Origin: Solilutibacter silvestris | Lineage (GTDB): Bacteria; Pseudomonadota; Gammaproteobacteria; Xanthomonadales; Xanthomonadaceae | Length of the DNA stretch: 64,000 nt | Direction of reading: 5' to 3' | Assembly (NCBI RefSeq): GCF_002895945.1 | Contig: NZ_NPZB01000001.1 | Coordinates: 1,193,501 to 1,257,500 of the forward strand | Program-made: the position numbers and the translations under genes | The notes under the pieces: generated by a model | Database searches by the model: none | Seen by the model: the letters and a program-made list of their open reading frames with translations, nothing else | What the model was told of the DNA's origin: nothing | Shown: piece by piece, positions 1 to 9,082 of the stretch | Position numbering within the stretch: the stretch's first letter is position 1 | How the letters are laid out: each line of letters begins with the position of its first letter

Positions 1-261
1 AGTGATGAATTCATGCGTCATCCGGGCGTACTGGACGATGCGCTCCTGCTCAACGAAGGGCGCATGCCGATCTACTGGGTGCTCCTGCGCGACGGGCGTG
101 CGGTGCGCTGGAAGCAGGCACTCGTAAAGCCGTCATTGCCACAGGAATGGCGATGCGATCGCGTTCCCTTTGGGGACTACCTGCCTGAAGAGGGTAAATT
201 CCCCCCGGACAATACGTGCTACGGCGAGATCTACTCACATCAGGGCACGCGCGTCAAATGA
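1..261 (+). CDS. 3' end of an unrecognised protein
   Basis: An open frame runs from the left edge of the window to a TGA at 259-261. An ATG at 13 could start an 82-residue protein, but the frame is open upstream of it, so this may be the end of a longer gene. The peptide is polar, with aromatic residues near YWVLLRDGRAVRW and a C-terminal CYGEIYSHQG segment. I recognise no family. It converges on miaB, whose stop codon lies one base away, so both genes would need to share a terminator that I do not see. Codon use resembles the neighbours, which supports a real gene. Confidence 0.55.
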   Translation, partial: SDEFMRHPGVLDDALLLNEGRMPIYWVLLRDGRAVRWKQALVKPSLPQEWRCDRVPFGDYLPEEGKFPPDNTCYGEIYSHQGTRVK

Positions 262-262
262 T

Positions 263-1633
263 TCAGGCGTCGATAGTGTCTTCCGCCGTGGCGATGCGCC
301 CGCGCAACGAATTCGGCAATGCATCGGTGATGACGACATCGACGAATCCGCCCACCAGGCGCGGATGACCGGCGAAATTCACCTGGCGCATGTTCTCGGT
401 CTTGCCGGTGAGTTCGCTGCTGTCCTTGCGCGACGTTCCGGTGACGAGGATGCGCTGCGTCGTGCCGACCATCGCCTTCGACAACTCGAAACTGTGCGCA
501 TTGATATGCGCCTGCAAGCGTGACAGTCGCGCGCGCTTGGTTTCGTCGCTGACGTCGTCGGCGAGATCTGCGGCAGGTGTACCGGGTCGGCGTGAATAGA
601 TGAAGGAGTACGACTGATCGAAACCGACGTCCTCGATCAGCTTCATCGTCTTGTCGAAATCGGCATCGCTTTCGCCGGGGAAACCGACGATGAAATCGGA
701 ACTGATGGCGATGTCCGGACGGACCGCGCGCAACTTGCGGATCTTCTGCTTGAACTCGAGCGCCGTGTAGCCGCGCTTCATCGCCGAGAGGATGCGATCG
801 CTACCTGACTGTACCGGTAGGTGCAGGTAGTTGGCGAGCTTGGGCACGTCGCGGTAGGCCTCGATCAGCGAGTCCGAAAACTCCAGCGGATGCGAGGTGG
901 TGAAACGAATGCGGTCGACACCGTCGATCTCGGCGATGGTACGGATCAACAGCGCGAGGTCCGCCATTTCTTCACTGTCACTGATCGGGCCGCGATAGGC
1001 GTTGACGTTCTGGCCGAGCAGGTTGATCTCGCGCACGCCCTTGGCCGCGAGTTGCGCCACTTCCACCAGCACGTCCTCGAACGGGCGACTCACTTCCTCG
1101 CCGCGGGTATAGGGCACCACGCAGAACGAGCAGTATTTCGAGCAGCCTTCCATGATCGAGACGAAGGCGGTCGGGCCGTCGGCGCGCGGTGCGGGCAGGG
1201 CGTCGAACTTCTCGATCTCGGGGAAGCTGATATCCACCTGCGGACGACCGGATTCGCGGCGGGCGCGGATCAGCTCGGGCAGGCGATGCAGGGTCTGTGG
1301 TCCGAACACCAGATCGACGTAGGGCGCGCGCTTGACGATGCCTTCGCCTTCCTGGCTGGCCACGCAGCCGCCGACACCGATCAGCACCGGTTTGTCGCCC
1401 TGTTTCAGGCTGCGCCAACGCCCAAGTTGGCTGAAGACCTTTTCCTGGGCTTTTTCGCGTATCGAACAGGTATTGATCAGGATCACGTCTGCTTCTTCGG
1501 CGATCGTGGTCAGTTCCAAGCCTTCGTGCTCGGCGAGAACATCGGCCATCTTCGCCGAATCGTACTCGTTCATCTGGCAACCATGGGTCTCGATGAACAG
1601 CTTGCCGCGCGGCGCGGCGATGGTGTCGGACAT
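263..1633 (-). CDS. miaB: tRNA-2-methylthio-N6-dimethylallyladenosine synthase MiaB
   Basis: This 456-residue radical SAM methylthiotransferase converts i6A37 to ms2i6A37 in tRNAs reading UNN codons. Three N-terminal cysteines (in HGCQ, NTCS and GGCV) should hold the auxiliary 4Fe-4S cluster. The SAM-binding cluster motif is C164-x3-C168-x2-C171. The C-terminus resembles the TRAM RNA-binding domain. I chose ATG at 1633 because GGAG precedes it by a normal distance; an upstream in-frame ATG at 1684 would add 17 proline/arginine-rich residues absent from the family. It is divergent from the lytic transglycosylase. TAGAAT on the minus strand at 1685-1690 is a plausible -10 element. Length and motifs are normal for MiaB. 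Confidence 0.97.
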   Translation of the reverse strand: MSDTIAAPRGKLFIETHGCQMNEYDSAKMADVLAEHEGLELTTIAEEADVILINTCSIREKAQEKVFSQLGRWRSLKQGDKPVLIGVGGCVASQEGEGIVKRAPYVDLVFGPQTLHRLPELIRARRESGRPQVDISFPEIEKFDALPAPRADGPTAFVSIMEGCSKYCSFCVVPYTRGEEVSRPFEDVLVEVAQLAAKGVREINLLGQNVNAYRGPISDSEEMADLALLIRTIAEIDGVDRIRFTTSHPLEFSDSLIEAYRDVPKLANYLHLPVQSGSDRILSAMKRGYTALEFKQKIRKLRAVRPDIAISSDFIVGFPGESDADFDKTMKLIEDVGFDQSYSFIYSRRPGTPAADLADDVSDETKRARLSRLQAHINAHSFELSKAMVGTTQRILVTGTSRKDSSELTGKTENMRQVNFAGHPRLVGGFVDVVITDALPNSLRGRIATAEDTIDA

Positions 1634-1746
1634 TGCGTACTCCGGGGCGCGGTGGGGAATCCGGGCCGGATGGGTGGGCCGCATATTCTATGCCGCCCTC
1701 GCGCTCCCGACTTGAATTCCCCGGGATTTCGTGGAGACTCCGCAAG

Positions 1747-2646
1747 ATGATCGGGGGTCGTCTCGCATTGCTGTTGCTCGCCCTGTCGCTGGCCGGATCG
1801 GCCACGGCTGGCACGCTGTATCGCTGCGAGGGCACCGGCGGCACCACCTATTCGGGCACTCGCTTGGCCGGGATGCGCTGCACCGCGATGAGCACCTATC
1901 GCTCCAGCCCGGGGACGAAGGCCACGGAGCAAGCGCCGGTATCGGTCACGCCAGTCGTTGCCACGACCACGCCTCCTCCAGCGCCGAGCCCATCTGCCGA
2001 AATCCAGCCTCCGGCGGCGATTCCGACCATTTCCGCGACCGGTAGCGCCAGCCCGGGTCGTGGCGAGCGCCATGTCTCCGGTGCCGTCTACTCCTATATG
2101 AAGGATGGCGTCCGCTACGTCACCAGCAAGCCGCCGCGCGGCATGGCCATCGCCGACGTGCGCACCATTCGCTATTCCTTCATCGAACGCTGCTTCGCCT
2201 GCGATCCCACCTCGCACATCAACTTCCGCACCCTGAGCCTGAACACCTCCGCCTACCAGCAGGAGATCACTGCGGCCGCCAAGCTCTATGGCGTCGAGGA
2301 GGCGGTGGTGCGCGCCATCATCCACGCCGAATCGGCCTACAACCCGCGCGCGCTGTCGCGGGCCGGGGCCCAGGGGCTGATGCAGCTGATGCCGGCCACC
2401 GCCCGTCGCTTCGGGGTCTCCGATACCTTCAATGCCGCCCAGAACATCCAGGGCGGCGTGCAATACCTGGCCTGGCTGGCCAAGCGCTATGGCGGTGATA
2501 TCACCCGAATTGCCGCCGGTTACAACGCCGGCGAGGGTGCCGTGGACAAGTACGGCGGGGTGCCGCCCTACAGCGAGACCCGGGCCTATGTCGAGCGGGT
2601 ACGGACCCTGGCCGACCGCTACCGGGCGCGCAGCAGCGCCAACTGA
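1747..2646 (+). CDS. Secreted lytic transglycosylase, SLT family
   Basis: The protein has 299 residues. A signal peptide (hydrophobic LALLLLALSLAG, then AxA-like cleavage near residue 20) sends it to the periplasm or outer membrane. A short DUF4124-like segment follows, then a threonine/proline-rich linker, and from about residue 175 a soluble lytic transglycosylase domain. That domain has catalytic E195 in HAESAYNP, followed by GLMQLMPATA and AGYNAGEGAV, the standard goose-lysozyme-like signatures. It should cleave the MurNAc-GlcNAc bond of peptidoglycan with 1,6-anhydro product formation. The start at 1747 places the signal peptide at the N-terminus; the longer frame from 1633 overlaps the miaB start and has no signal sequence. 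The usual place of this gene is next to petABC in this group. Confidence 0.93.
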   Translation: MIGGRLALLLLALSLAGSATAGTLYRCEGTGGTTYSGTRLAGMRCTAMSTYRSSPGTKATEQAPVSVTPVVATTTPPPAPSPSAEIQPPAAIPTISATGSASPGRGERHVSGAVYSYMKDGVRYVTSKPPRGMAIADVRTIRYSFIERCFACDPTSHINFRTLSLNTSAYQQEITAAAKLYGVEEAVVRAIIHAESAYNPRALSRAGAQGLMQLMPATARRFGVSDTFNAAQNIQGGVQYLAWLAKRYGGDITRIAAGYNAGEGAVDKYGGVPPYSETRAYVERVRTLADRYRARSSAN

Positions 2647-2680
2647 GCACCGCGTCTCGGCCCATGGGGTGGGCCGGAGA

Positions 2681-2710
2681 TTGTCGATTCGTTAAGCCTT
2701 CCGCTACAAT
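2681..2710 (+). promoter_or_regulatory. Putative sigma-70 promoter of petABC
   Basis: TTGTCG (2681-2686) and TACAAT (2705-2710) are separated by 18 bases in the gap between the transglycosylase and petA. That leaves an 82-base leader before the petA ATG. The match is by eye; no start site is known. Confidence 0.5.
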
Positions 2711-2792
2711 TTCCGGTCGAACGATGGCTGGGCGCGGCAACGTGTCCCTGCGGGTCGCCAACCTATCAACATCTTTGCTTTCGGAGTGCCGG

Positions 2793-3410
2793 ATGGCCAA
2801 CAACGAAGTACACGACGGTCCGGGCAATCCGGGACGTCGGCGCTTCCTGACCGCGACCACCGTGGTCGTGGGTGCGGTAGGCGCGGGTTTCGCGGCGGTT
2901 CCCTTCATCAAGTCCTGGAATCCCAGTGCGCGCGCCAAGGTGGCGGGCGGCCCGGTGACCGTGAACGTCGCCAACCTGGTGGCGGGACAAATCCTTGGCG
3001 GTGACGTCGCCTGGCGCGGCCAGCCGGTCTACGTCATCAAGCGCACTCCGAAGATGCTGGAAATGCTGCCGCAGATGGATGCGCTGGTGGCCGATCCGAA
3101 ATCCCAGAACATCGACCAGCAGCCCAAGTACGCGCAGAACGAGCACCGCTCGCTCAAGCCCGACGTGCTGGTGCTGATTGGCGTCTGCACCCATCTGGGT
3201 TGCGCCCCCGAGCTGCATTCCGAGGTCAAGCCGGAACCGTTCGATCCCGACTGGAAGGGCGGTTTCTTCTGCCCCTGCCACAAGTCAAAGTACGACATGG
3301 CCGGACGCGTGCTGAAGTCGCAGCCGGCGCCGGCCAACCTGCCGGTGCCGCCGTACCACTTCGAGGGCGACAGCCTCGTCATCGGCATCGACCCGCCGGG
3401 AGCCGCGTAA
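2793..3410 (+). CDS. petA: Ubiquinol-cytochrome c reductase, Rieske iron-sulfur subunit
   Basis: This 205-residue subunit of the bc1 complex passes electrons from ubiquinol to cytochrome c1. An N-terminal GRRRFLTATT sequence followed by a hydrophobic helix is a Tat-type signal anchor, usual for Rieske proteins. The 2Fe-2S ligands are visible as C132-T-H134-L-G-C137 and C160-P-C162-H163. C137 and C162 form the structural disulfide by family analogy. ATG at 2793 follows GGAGTGCCGG and gives the standard N-terminus; the longer frame from 2664 lacks homology. It is the first gene of petABC, immediately followed by petB with no gap. Confidence 0.98.
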   Translation: MANNEVHDGPGNPGRRRFLTATTVVVGAVGAGFAAVPFIKSWNPSARAKVAGGPVTVNVANLVAGQILGGDVAWRGQPVYVIKRTPKMLEMLPQMDALVADPKSQNIDQQPKYAQNEHRSLKPDVLVLIGVCTHLGCAPELHSEVKPEPFDPDWKGGFFCPCHKSKYDMAGRVLKSQPAPANLPVPPYHFEGDSLVIGIDPPGAA

Positions 3411-4685
3411 ATGAGTAACGTCGTCACGCGCACCGCGCAGGGTGTCATGGACTGGGTCAACGAGCGGGCGCCGGCACTGATGCCGATCTACCGCAAGCAC
3501 ATGACCGAGTACTACGCGCCGAAGAATTTCAACTTCTGGTACTACTTCGGCGTACTCAGCCTGTTGGTGCTGGTCAACCAGATCCTGACCGGCATCTTCC
3601 TGACGATGCACTACAAGCCGGATGCCAAGGAGGCCTTCGACTCGGTCGAATACATCATGCGTGATGTCGACTGGGGCTGGCTGATCCGCTACATGCACTC
3701 GACCGGCGCATCGCTGTTCTTCATCGCCGTCTACCTGCACATGTTCCGCGGCCTGATGTACGGCAGCTACCGCAAGCCGCGCGAGCTGGTGTGGTTGCTC
3801 GGCATGGTGATCTATCTGGTGCTGATGGCCGAAGCCTTCATGGGCTACGTGCTGCCGTGGGGCCAGATGTCGTTCTGGGGCGCCAAGGTGATCATCTCGC
3901 TGTTCGGCGCGATCCCGGTGATCGGCACCGACCTGACGCACTGGATCATGGGCGATTACATCCCGTCCGATGCCACGCTCAACCGCTTCTTCGCGCTGCA
4001 CGTGATCGCGTTGCCGATCGTGTTGCTGTTGCTGGTGGTGTTGCATCTCGGCGCCTTGCATGAAGTCGGGTCGAACAATCCGGACGGCGTCGACATCAAG
4101 AAGGGCCCGAAGGGCAACCACTGGGACGCGAACAAGCCGGCCGACGGCATTCCGTTCCATCCGTACTACACCGTGCACGACCTGGTCGGGATCGGTTTCT
4201 TCCTGATGTTCGCCGCGTTCGTGATCTTCTTCATCCCGAACTTCGGCGGCCTGTTCCTGGAGCACGACAACTTCACCGCGGCCAACCCGATGGTGACGCC
4301 GGCGCACATCAAGCCGGTGTGGTACTTCACCCCGTACTACGCGATGTTGCGCGTGGTGCCGTCGTTCTTCGGCATCAAGCTGTGGGGCGTGCTGGTGATG
4401 TTCGGCGCCATCGTGCTGCTGTTCCTGGTGCCGTGGCTGGACCGTTCGCCGGTCAAGTCGTATCGCTACCGCGGCAAGCTGTCGTGGACGATGCTGCTGG
4501 GCTTCGCGGCGTGCTTCATCTGGCTGGCCAAGATCGGCGGAGGTCCGGGCACCGATCCCAACGAGGCGGTCCTCGGCCGCGTGCTGACGGTCTACTACTA
4601 CCTCTTCTTCCTGACCATGCCGATCTGGACCAAGATCGACAAGACCAAGCCGGTGCCGGAGCGGGTGACGTTCAATCATGACTAA
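3411..4685 (+). CDS. petB: Cytochrome b of the bc1 complex
   Basis: The protein has 424 residues and about eight to nine transmembrane helices. It is the quinol-oxidising and quinone-reducing membrane core of the bc1 complex, holding two b hemes. Family features include the histidines in RYMHSTGASLFF and YLHMFRG, the VLPWGQMSFWGA segment near the Qo site, and paired histidines in the later FFALHVIALP helix. The first base follows the petA stop directly, and the last eight bases overlap petC, so translation of all three is probably coupled. The length corresponds to the proteobacterial form, not the split b6/subunit IV form. Confidence 0.98.
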   Translation: MSNVVTRTAQGVMDWVNERAPALMPIYRKHMTEYYAPKNFNFWYYFGVLSLLVLVNQILTGIFLTMHYKPDAKEAFDSVEYIMRDVDWGWLIRYMHSTGASLFFIAVYLHMFRGLMYGSYRKPRELVWLLGMVIYLVLMAEAFMGYVLPWGQMSFWGAKVIISLFGAIPVIGTDLTHWIMGDYIPSDATLNRFFALHVIALPIVLLLLVVLHLGALHEVGSNNPDGVDIKKGPKGNHWDANKPADGIPFHPYYTVHDLVGIGFFLMFAAFVIFFIPNFGGLFLEHDNFTAANPMVTPAHIKPVWYFTPYYAMLRVVPSFFGIKLWGVLVMFGAIVLLFLVPWLDRSPVKSYRYRGKLSWTMLLGFAACFIWLAKIGGGPGTDPNEAVLGRVLTVYYYLFFLTMPIWTKIDKTKPVPERVTFNHD

Positions 4686-5502
4686 GTCGATGACACCGAA
4701 ACACCTGTTGAAGTCGCTCGTCGCGTTCGCATTGCTCGGACTGCTGTCCGCGCCGGTGCTGGCGTCGGAGGATGGCGTCGCGCTGCAATCCGCGGGCACC
4801 GATCTCACCGACAAGGGCTCGCTGCAACGCGGCGCCAAGGACTTCCTGAGCTATTGCGCCGGCTGCCACTCGCTGAAGCACCTGCGCTATTCGCGCCTTG
4901 GTGACGACCTCGGCCTGTCCGAGCAGGAAGTGATGGACCAGCTCAACGTCACCGGCGTCAAGAACATCGGCGAGCCGATCATCGCGTCGATGACGCCGGA
5001 GATGGCCAAGGCAGCGTTCAACAAGGAACCGCCGGATCTCTCGCTGATCGCGCGCGTGCGTGGCAGCGACTGGATCTATACCTACCTGAAGACGTTCTAT
5101 CTCGACCCGACCCGTCCGGTGGGCTGGAACAACACGACCTTCCCGGGCGCGTCGATGCCGAACCCGCTGTGGTCGCTGCAGGGCACCCAGTTGCCGGAAT
5201 ACACCGCGAAGGTGGCGACCGGCGAGAAGGACGAGAAGGGTCAGGCAATCATGGCCTGTCCGCATGGCACCACCGATACCGACCAAGGTTGCATCAAGGG
5301 TCTGATGGTGCATCAGGCGGGCACGCTGAAACCGCAGCAGTTCGATCAGGTGGCGCGTGACATCACCACCTTCCTCGAATATGCCGGCGAGCCCGCGGGG
5401 CTGAAACGTCCGAGCATCGGTGTGTGGGTGCTGGCGTTCCTGGCGCTGTTCACGTTCCTGGCGTGGCTGCTCAACCGCGAATATTGGAAGGACGTGCACT
5501 GA
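4678..5502 (+). CDS. petC: Cytochrome c1 of the bc1 complex
   Basis: The protein has 274 residues. A signal peptide ends near VLAS, a heme c site reads CAGCH at about residue 59, and a C-terminal anchor (VLAFLALFTFLAWLL) holds the heme domain on the periplasmic face of the membrane. It accepts electrons from the Rieske protein and passes them to soluble cytochrome c. The ATG at 4678 lies inside the last codons of petB; a second ATG at 4690 is a possible alternative. It completes petABC and is followed after 52 bases by sspA, the usual order in Xanthomonadales. Confidence 0.97.
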   Translation: MTKSMTPKHLLKSLVAFALLGLLSAPVLASEDGVALQSAGTDLTDKGSLQRGAKDFLSYCAGCHSLKHLRYSRLGDDLGLSEQEVMDQLNVTGVKNIGEPIIASMTPEMAKAAFNKEPPDLSLIARVRGSDWIYTYLKTFYLDPTRPVGWNNTTFPGASMPNPLWSLQGTQLPEYTAKVATGEKDEKGQAIMACPHGTTDTDQGCIKGLMVHQAGTLKPQQFDQVARDITTFLEYAGEPAGLKRPSIGVWVLAFLALFTFLAWLLNREYWKDVH

Positions 5503-5554
5503 AGACCGCACGCAAAGAAGGCGCCGGCACCTGTCGGCCCGAGAGGAGAGATTG

Positions 5555-6205
5555 ATGATGACGATGGCATCCGTAGGCGCACCGCGTTCGCGCAACACCC
5601 TGACCCTGTATTCCGCGCTGGACGACGTGGTCTGTCATCGCGTGCGGCTGGTGCTGGCGGCAAAGGGCGTGACTTACGATCTCGTTCCGGTCGATCCACA
5701 ATCGCCGCCGGAAGACCTGATCGATCTCAACCCGTATCAGTCCGTGCCGACCCTGGTCGAGCGCGACCTGGTGCTGTACGCGGCTTCGGTGGTGAGCGAA
5801 TACCTTGACGAGCGTTATCCGCATCCGACATTGATGCCGATGGACCCGATTTCGCGCGCGCGGGTGCGCTTGGCGATGTTGCGCATCGAGCACGATTGGG
5901 TGCCGCAGGTGCAGGCGATCCAGCTCGGCAACAAGACCCAGGCCGAGGCCGGTCGCAAGCGTCTGGCCGAGCTGCTGGTGCAGTCGATCCCGCTGTTCAA
6001 GGCCAGCAAGTTCTTCCTCAATACCGAGATGAGCCTGGCCGATTGCGCGATGGCGCCGATCATCTGGCGCCTGCACGCGCTGGACGTGCCGCTACCCAAG
6101 GACGGCAAGGTGATCGAGGATTACGGCAACCGCATCTTCCGCAATCCGGGCTTCGCCCGCAGCCTGACCGAGGCGGAAAAGAAGCTGCGCGCGATGCCGG
6201 AGTGA
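5555..6205 (+). CDS. sspA: Stringent starvation protein A, glutathione-transferase fold
   Basis: The protein has 216 residues. The N-terminal thioredoxin-like half (LTLYSALDDVVCHRVRLVL, then NPYQSVPTLVE) and the all-alpha C-terminal half are those of SspA, an RNA-polymerase-associated relative of glutathione S-transferases that acts in stationary phase and acid survival. SspA proteins lack transferase activity; that is family knowledge, not visible here. The start at 5555 follows GAGAGGAGAG. Adjacent ATG triplets at 5555 and 5558 are both possible. sspB follows after 20 bases, so the pair is probably one transcript, perhaps continuing from petABC. Confidence 0.95.
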   Translation: MMTMASVGAPRSRNTLTLYSALDDVVCHRVRLVLAAKGVTYDLVPVDPQSPPEDLIDLNPYQSVPTLVERDLVLYAASVVSEYLDERYPHPTLMPMDPISRARVRLAMLRIEHDWVPQVQAIQLGNKTQAEAGRKRLAELLVQSIPLFKASKFFLNTEMSLADCAMAPIIWRLHALDVPLPKDGKVIEDYGNRIFRNPGFARSLTEAEKKLRAMPE

Positions 6206-6225
6206 GCGGCGGCGACAGCCCGGCG

Positions 6226-6720
6226 ATGACCAGCCAGCGCCCGTACCTGTTGCGGGCGATTTACGAGTGGATCGCCGACAACGGGATGACCCCGCATCTG
6301 CTGGTGGACGCGAAGCGTCCCGGCGTCAGTGTTCCGCCGTCCACCGTGCGCGATGGTCAGGTGGTGTTGAACATCGCTGATCGCGCGGTGGGACAACTGC
6401 GCATGGATAATGATTTGATCGCGTTCAATGCGCGTTTCGGTGGCGTGAGCCACGCGATATTCGTGCCGATCGATGCGGTGTTGGCGATCTATGCGCGCGA
6501 AACCGGAATGGGCATGGCGTTGCCCGCCGATCCGGTGACGGATGCGGACGGTGGCGACGAAGGCAACATGCTGGTCGAAAACACGGATGCGCCCGCTCCG
6601 CAACCGTCGCCGTTGCGTGGCGTGCCGACGGAAGCACAGGACAATGATGGTGGTGACGACAACACGCCATCACCGACGCCGCCGCCAAAGCGCGGCGCGC
6701 ATTTGAAGGTGGTCAAATAG
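6226..6720 (+). CDS. sspB: ClpXP protease specificity-enhancing factor SspB
   Basis: This 164-residue adaptor delivers ssrA-tagged proteins to ClpXP. The folded domain occupies about residues 1-110 (SQRPYLLRAIYEWIADNGMTPHLLVDA, then FGGVSHAIFVPIDAVLAIYARETG). An acidic, proline-rich linker follows, and the extreme C-terminus reads LKVVK, which matches the ClpX-docking tail of SspB. ATG at 6226 gives the standard N-terminus. It follows sspA at the expected position and converges with a DUF3301 gene across a GC-rich hairpin. Confidence 0.95.
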   Translation: MTSQRPYLLRAIYEWIADNGMTPHLLVDAKRPGVSVPPSTVRDGQVVLNIADRAVGQLRMDNDLIAFNARFGGVSHAIFVPIDAVLAIYARETGMGMALPADPVTDADGGDEGNMLVENTDAPAPQPSPLRGVPTEAQDNDGGDDNTPSPTPPPKRGAHLKVVK

Positions 6721-6733
6721 CGTCGCAGTGGAG

Positions 6734-6754
6734 GCCCGCGCTAGCTTCGCGGGC
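6734..6754. terminator. Hairpin between convergent sspB and DUF3301 genes
   Basis: GCCCGCG (6734-6740), a seven-base loop and CGCGGGC (6748-6754) form a perfect stem in the 43-base gap between two convergent genes. No T-run follows on either strand, so if it terminates transcription it does so weakly or with a factor. Confidence 0.4.
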
Positions 6755-6763
6755 GCTTGCAAC

Positions 6764-7117
6764 TCAGTGCAGCGTTGAACCGAAATCCGCGTAGGCCACC
6801 GGCTCCGGTTTCGCTGGCCCGGCGAATTCGACCAGCCGCGTTCCCAGCAACACCAGGTGCCCGGCGTGGCGATCATTGCCGTCCGTCGAATACTCGAAAC
6901 GGAAACGCCGCTCGATCTTGAGCCAGCCATCGCCGGGATCGCGGCGCAGGCGCAGGCCCGCGCTTTGCACGCTTTCGTCGAGCCATTGCACTTGCGCGGC
7001 GCTGCAGGCATTGCGACCGAGATCGCGCGCGCGGTCGTAGGCGCCGCGGGCGGATTGCCACCACCACAAGCCGATGCCGAACACGATCAGCGCGATCAGC
7101 GGAGTTGCGTCACTCAT
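6764..7117 (-). CDS. DUF3301-like single-span membrane protein
   Basis: The protein has 117 residues. One N-terminal membrane helix (LIALIVFGIGLWWW) is followed by a soluble domain with GLRLRRDPGDGWLKIERRFRFEYS and GHLVLLGTRLVEF, the pattern I associate with DUF3301. The function of that family is unknown. ATG at 7117 overlaps the TGA of the upstream DUF2272 gene in an ATGA junction, which fixes the start and indicates coupled translation. It is the last gene of a leftward group: Trm112-like, nadC, DUF2272, DUF3301. Confidence 0.75.
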   Translation of the reverse strand: MSDATPLIALIVFGIGLWWWQSARGAYDRARDLGRNACSAAQVQWLDESVQSAGLRLRRDPGDGWLKIERRFRFEYSTDGNDRHAGHLVLLGTRLVEFAGPAKPEPVAYADFGSTLH

Positions 7118-8166
7118 GGATCGCGCAAGCGCAGCAGCGCCGCCCAATTCTGGCGGTTGAAGCCGCAGGCGGATTCGTTGTCGGGTGAGCAACCGACCTG
7201 GAGATCGTCTTCTTCGCCCTGCATGCCGATGTTGACCGGGCGCGGCAGGACCAACAATCCCTGTGCATCGAGTTGCAGTTTGCGCAACGTCACCGCGTTC
7301 TCGACATTGCCGCCGATGGCTTCGATGAAATGCTTGTTGAAGTCGGTGCGGACGACCACGTCGCAGTGCGCGGCCTGGTTCAACGACGGATTCGCGGCGA
7401 AGGCGGCGCGCAGTCCGTCATAACCGATGATGGTGCGTGACAACCGCACGTAGCACAGCAGGTCGCCGATCTGCGGGCGCGAAATGCCCGGGTTGATCGC
7501 GAAGTACGGGCCACGGTTCGCGAAGGCATCGCGGATGTAATCGATGTGACGCGGCGAAACGTGGAAGCCGGGAATTTGCGCTTTCGTCATCACATAGGAA
7601 ATGAAGGCCGCCGACCATGGCGTGTCGACGACGAAACCGCGGCAATCGGCGCGGATGCCGGCGGTGACCGTGCCGAACGCGGATTCGCAGGCGCTGGCAC
7701 CGGGACGGCCACCGTCGACCATTTCTCCCAATGTGTTGCCATCGCGCCAGTACTCGGCGACTTTCTGCCAGGCTTCGTTGCCATCATTCAGATGCGAACG
7801 TTCGGCTTCGGTGACGGGCAATGTGCGCAGGCCACCATCGATGGCGATGAAAGGCGAATACCAGTTGCGATTCTCGCGCTGGGCGACTTCGAGGATGCGC
7901 TGCGATGGCGATCCAGTGGGGACATAGGCGCGCGCTGATGATGCAGGCGCGGGGATGGGGGATTGCGTCGCAGGCGGCTGTTGCGATGGTGATTGCGCCG
8001 GCTGTTGTTGCGTCTGCGTCTGCGGCTGTTGCCGCTGCGATTGCGGCCGCGCAACTGGCGGCGTGGCAGGCGCTGGCGTGATCTGCGATTGCGCCGATGC
8101 CGTGGCAGCCACGCATGCGAGCATCGCGACAAAGAAGGTGGTGGAGATCCGGTTGGCCATGGTCAT
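7114..8166 (-). CDS. Exported DUF2272-like protein
   Basis: The protein has 350 residues. A signal peptide ends near ATASAQ. Residues 26-75 are a low-complexity glutamine/proline/serine-rich stretch, and the rest is a compact domain containing NWYSPFIAIDGG, DTPWSAAFISYVM and GDLLCYVRLS. The WSAAFISY and GDLLCY segments resemble DUF2272 and NlpC/CHAP-like folds, so a cell-wall hydrolase role is possible but not shown. ATG at 8166 was kept; an ATG two codons later is an alternative. It overlaps the DUF3301 gene by four bases and lies 31 bases after nadC. Confidence 0.72.
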   Translation of the reverse strand: MTMANRISTTFFVAMLACVAATASAQSQITPAPATPPVARPQSQRQQPQTQTQQQPAQSPSQQPPATQSPIPAPASSARAYVPTGSPSQRILEVAQRENRNWYSPFIAIDGGLRTLPVTEAERSHLNDGNEAWQKVAEYWRDGNTLGEMVDGGRPGASACESAFGTVTAGIRADCRGFVVDTPWSAAFISYVMTKAQIPGFHVSPRHIDYIRDAFANRGPYFAINPGISRPQIGDLLCYVRLSRTIIGYDGLRAAFAANPSLNQAAHCDVVVRTDFNKHFIEAIGGNVENAVTLRKLQLDAQGLLVLPRPVNIGMQGEEDDLQVGCSPDNESACGFNRQNWAALLRLRDP

Positions 8167-8197
8167 GATCCTGTGTTGGGTCCCCTGGTGCGGAAAT

Positions 8198-9082
8198 TCA
8201 AGCGAGATGTGATGGTACCGGCCCCAGCTTCATCGACAGATCAACGGCGTGCACGTGCTTGGTGAGCGCGCCGATGGAGATGCAATCGACCCCGTCCTCG
8301 GCGATCGCGCGCAGCGACGCCAGATCGACGCCGCCCGAGACTTCCAGTGGCGTCCGTCCGCCGAATTCGTCATGCGCGATCCGCACCGCCTCGCGCCGCA
8401 TCGCTGCATCGAAATCGTCGATCAGGATGCGCGTGCAGCCGGTCGCCAGCGCTTCGCGCAATTGTTCGATCGTCTCGACTTCGATCACCAATGGCAGTTG
8501 CGGGAACTTCTCCTGCGCCGATGCAACGGCGGAAGCAATCGAGCCCGCGGCGCGGATATGGTTTTCCTTCAGCATCACCGTGTCGTACAGGCCGATGCGA
8601 TGGTTGTGGCCACCACCCATGCGCACCGCGTATTTCTGCGCGATGCGCAGGCCGGGCAGGGTCTTGCGGGTATCAAGGAGTTGCGTGCGCGTGCCGGCGA
8701 CGGCGGCGACATGGTGTGCAGTCGTGGTCGCGGTGGCGGAGAGTGTCTGCAGGAAATTCAGCGCTGCCCGTTCCGCCGTCACCAGCGCGCGGCTGCGGCC
8801 CTGGAGAATCGCGAGAACGGTGTTGGCGGCGACATGCGCGCCTTCATCGACGCGCCAGTCGATGCGGACGTCGGGATCGAGCGCGCGATGGCAGGCATCG
8901 AACCACGGGCGTCCGGCGATTACCGCGTCTTCCTTGCACAGCAGGTACGCGTTGTCGGCGCTGTCGGGCAGCAGGCTGGCGGTGGCGTCGCCGTTGCCGA
9001 TGTCTTCCGCCAACGCAGCGCGCACGTTCTCGGCGATCACCGCCGGATCGGGCGGTTGCACGCTCGGCGGGACGAAACTCAT
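8198..9082 (-). CDS. nadC: Nicotinate-nucleotide diphosphorylase (carboxylating)
   Basis: This 294-residue quinolinate phosphoribosyltransferase makes nicotinate mononucleotide, carbon dioxide and pyrophosphate from quinolinate and PRPP in de novo NAD synthesis. Characteristic segments are AEDIGNGDATASLL near the N-terminus, TRKTLPGLR with the substrate-binding arginine and lysine, KYAVRMGGGHNHR, LKENH and the C-terminal SGGVDLASLRAIAEDGVDCISIGALT. Its ATG at 9082 overlaps the stop of the small Trm112-like gene (ATGA), so both are translated from one message. Length is normal. Confidence 0.97.
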   Translation of the reverse strand: MSFVPPSVQPPDPAVIAENVRAALAEDIGNGDATASLLPDSADNAYLLCKEDAVIAGRPWFDACHRALDPDVRIDWRVDEGAHVAANTVLAILQGRSRALVTAERAALNFLQTLSATATTTAHHVAAVAGTRTQLLDTRKTLPGLRIAQKYAVRMGGGHNHRIGLYDTVMLKENHIRAAGSIASAVASAQEKFPQLPLVIEVETIEQLREALATGCTRILIDDFDAAMRREAVRIAHDEFGGRTPLEVSGGVDLASLRAIAEDGVDCISIGALTKHVHAVDLSMKLGPVPSHLA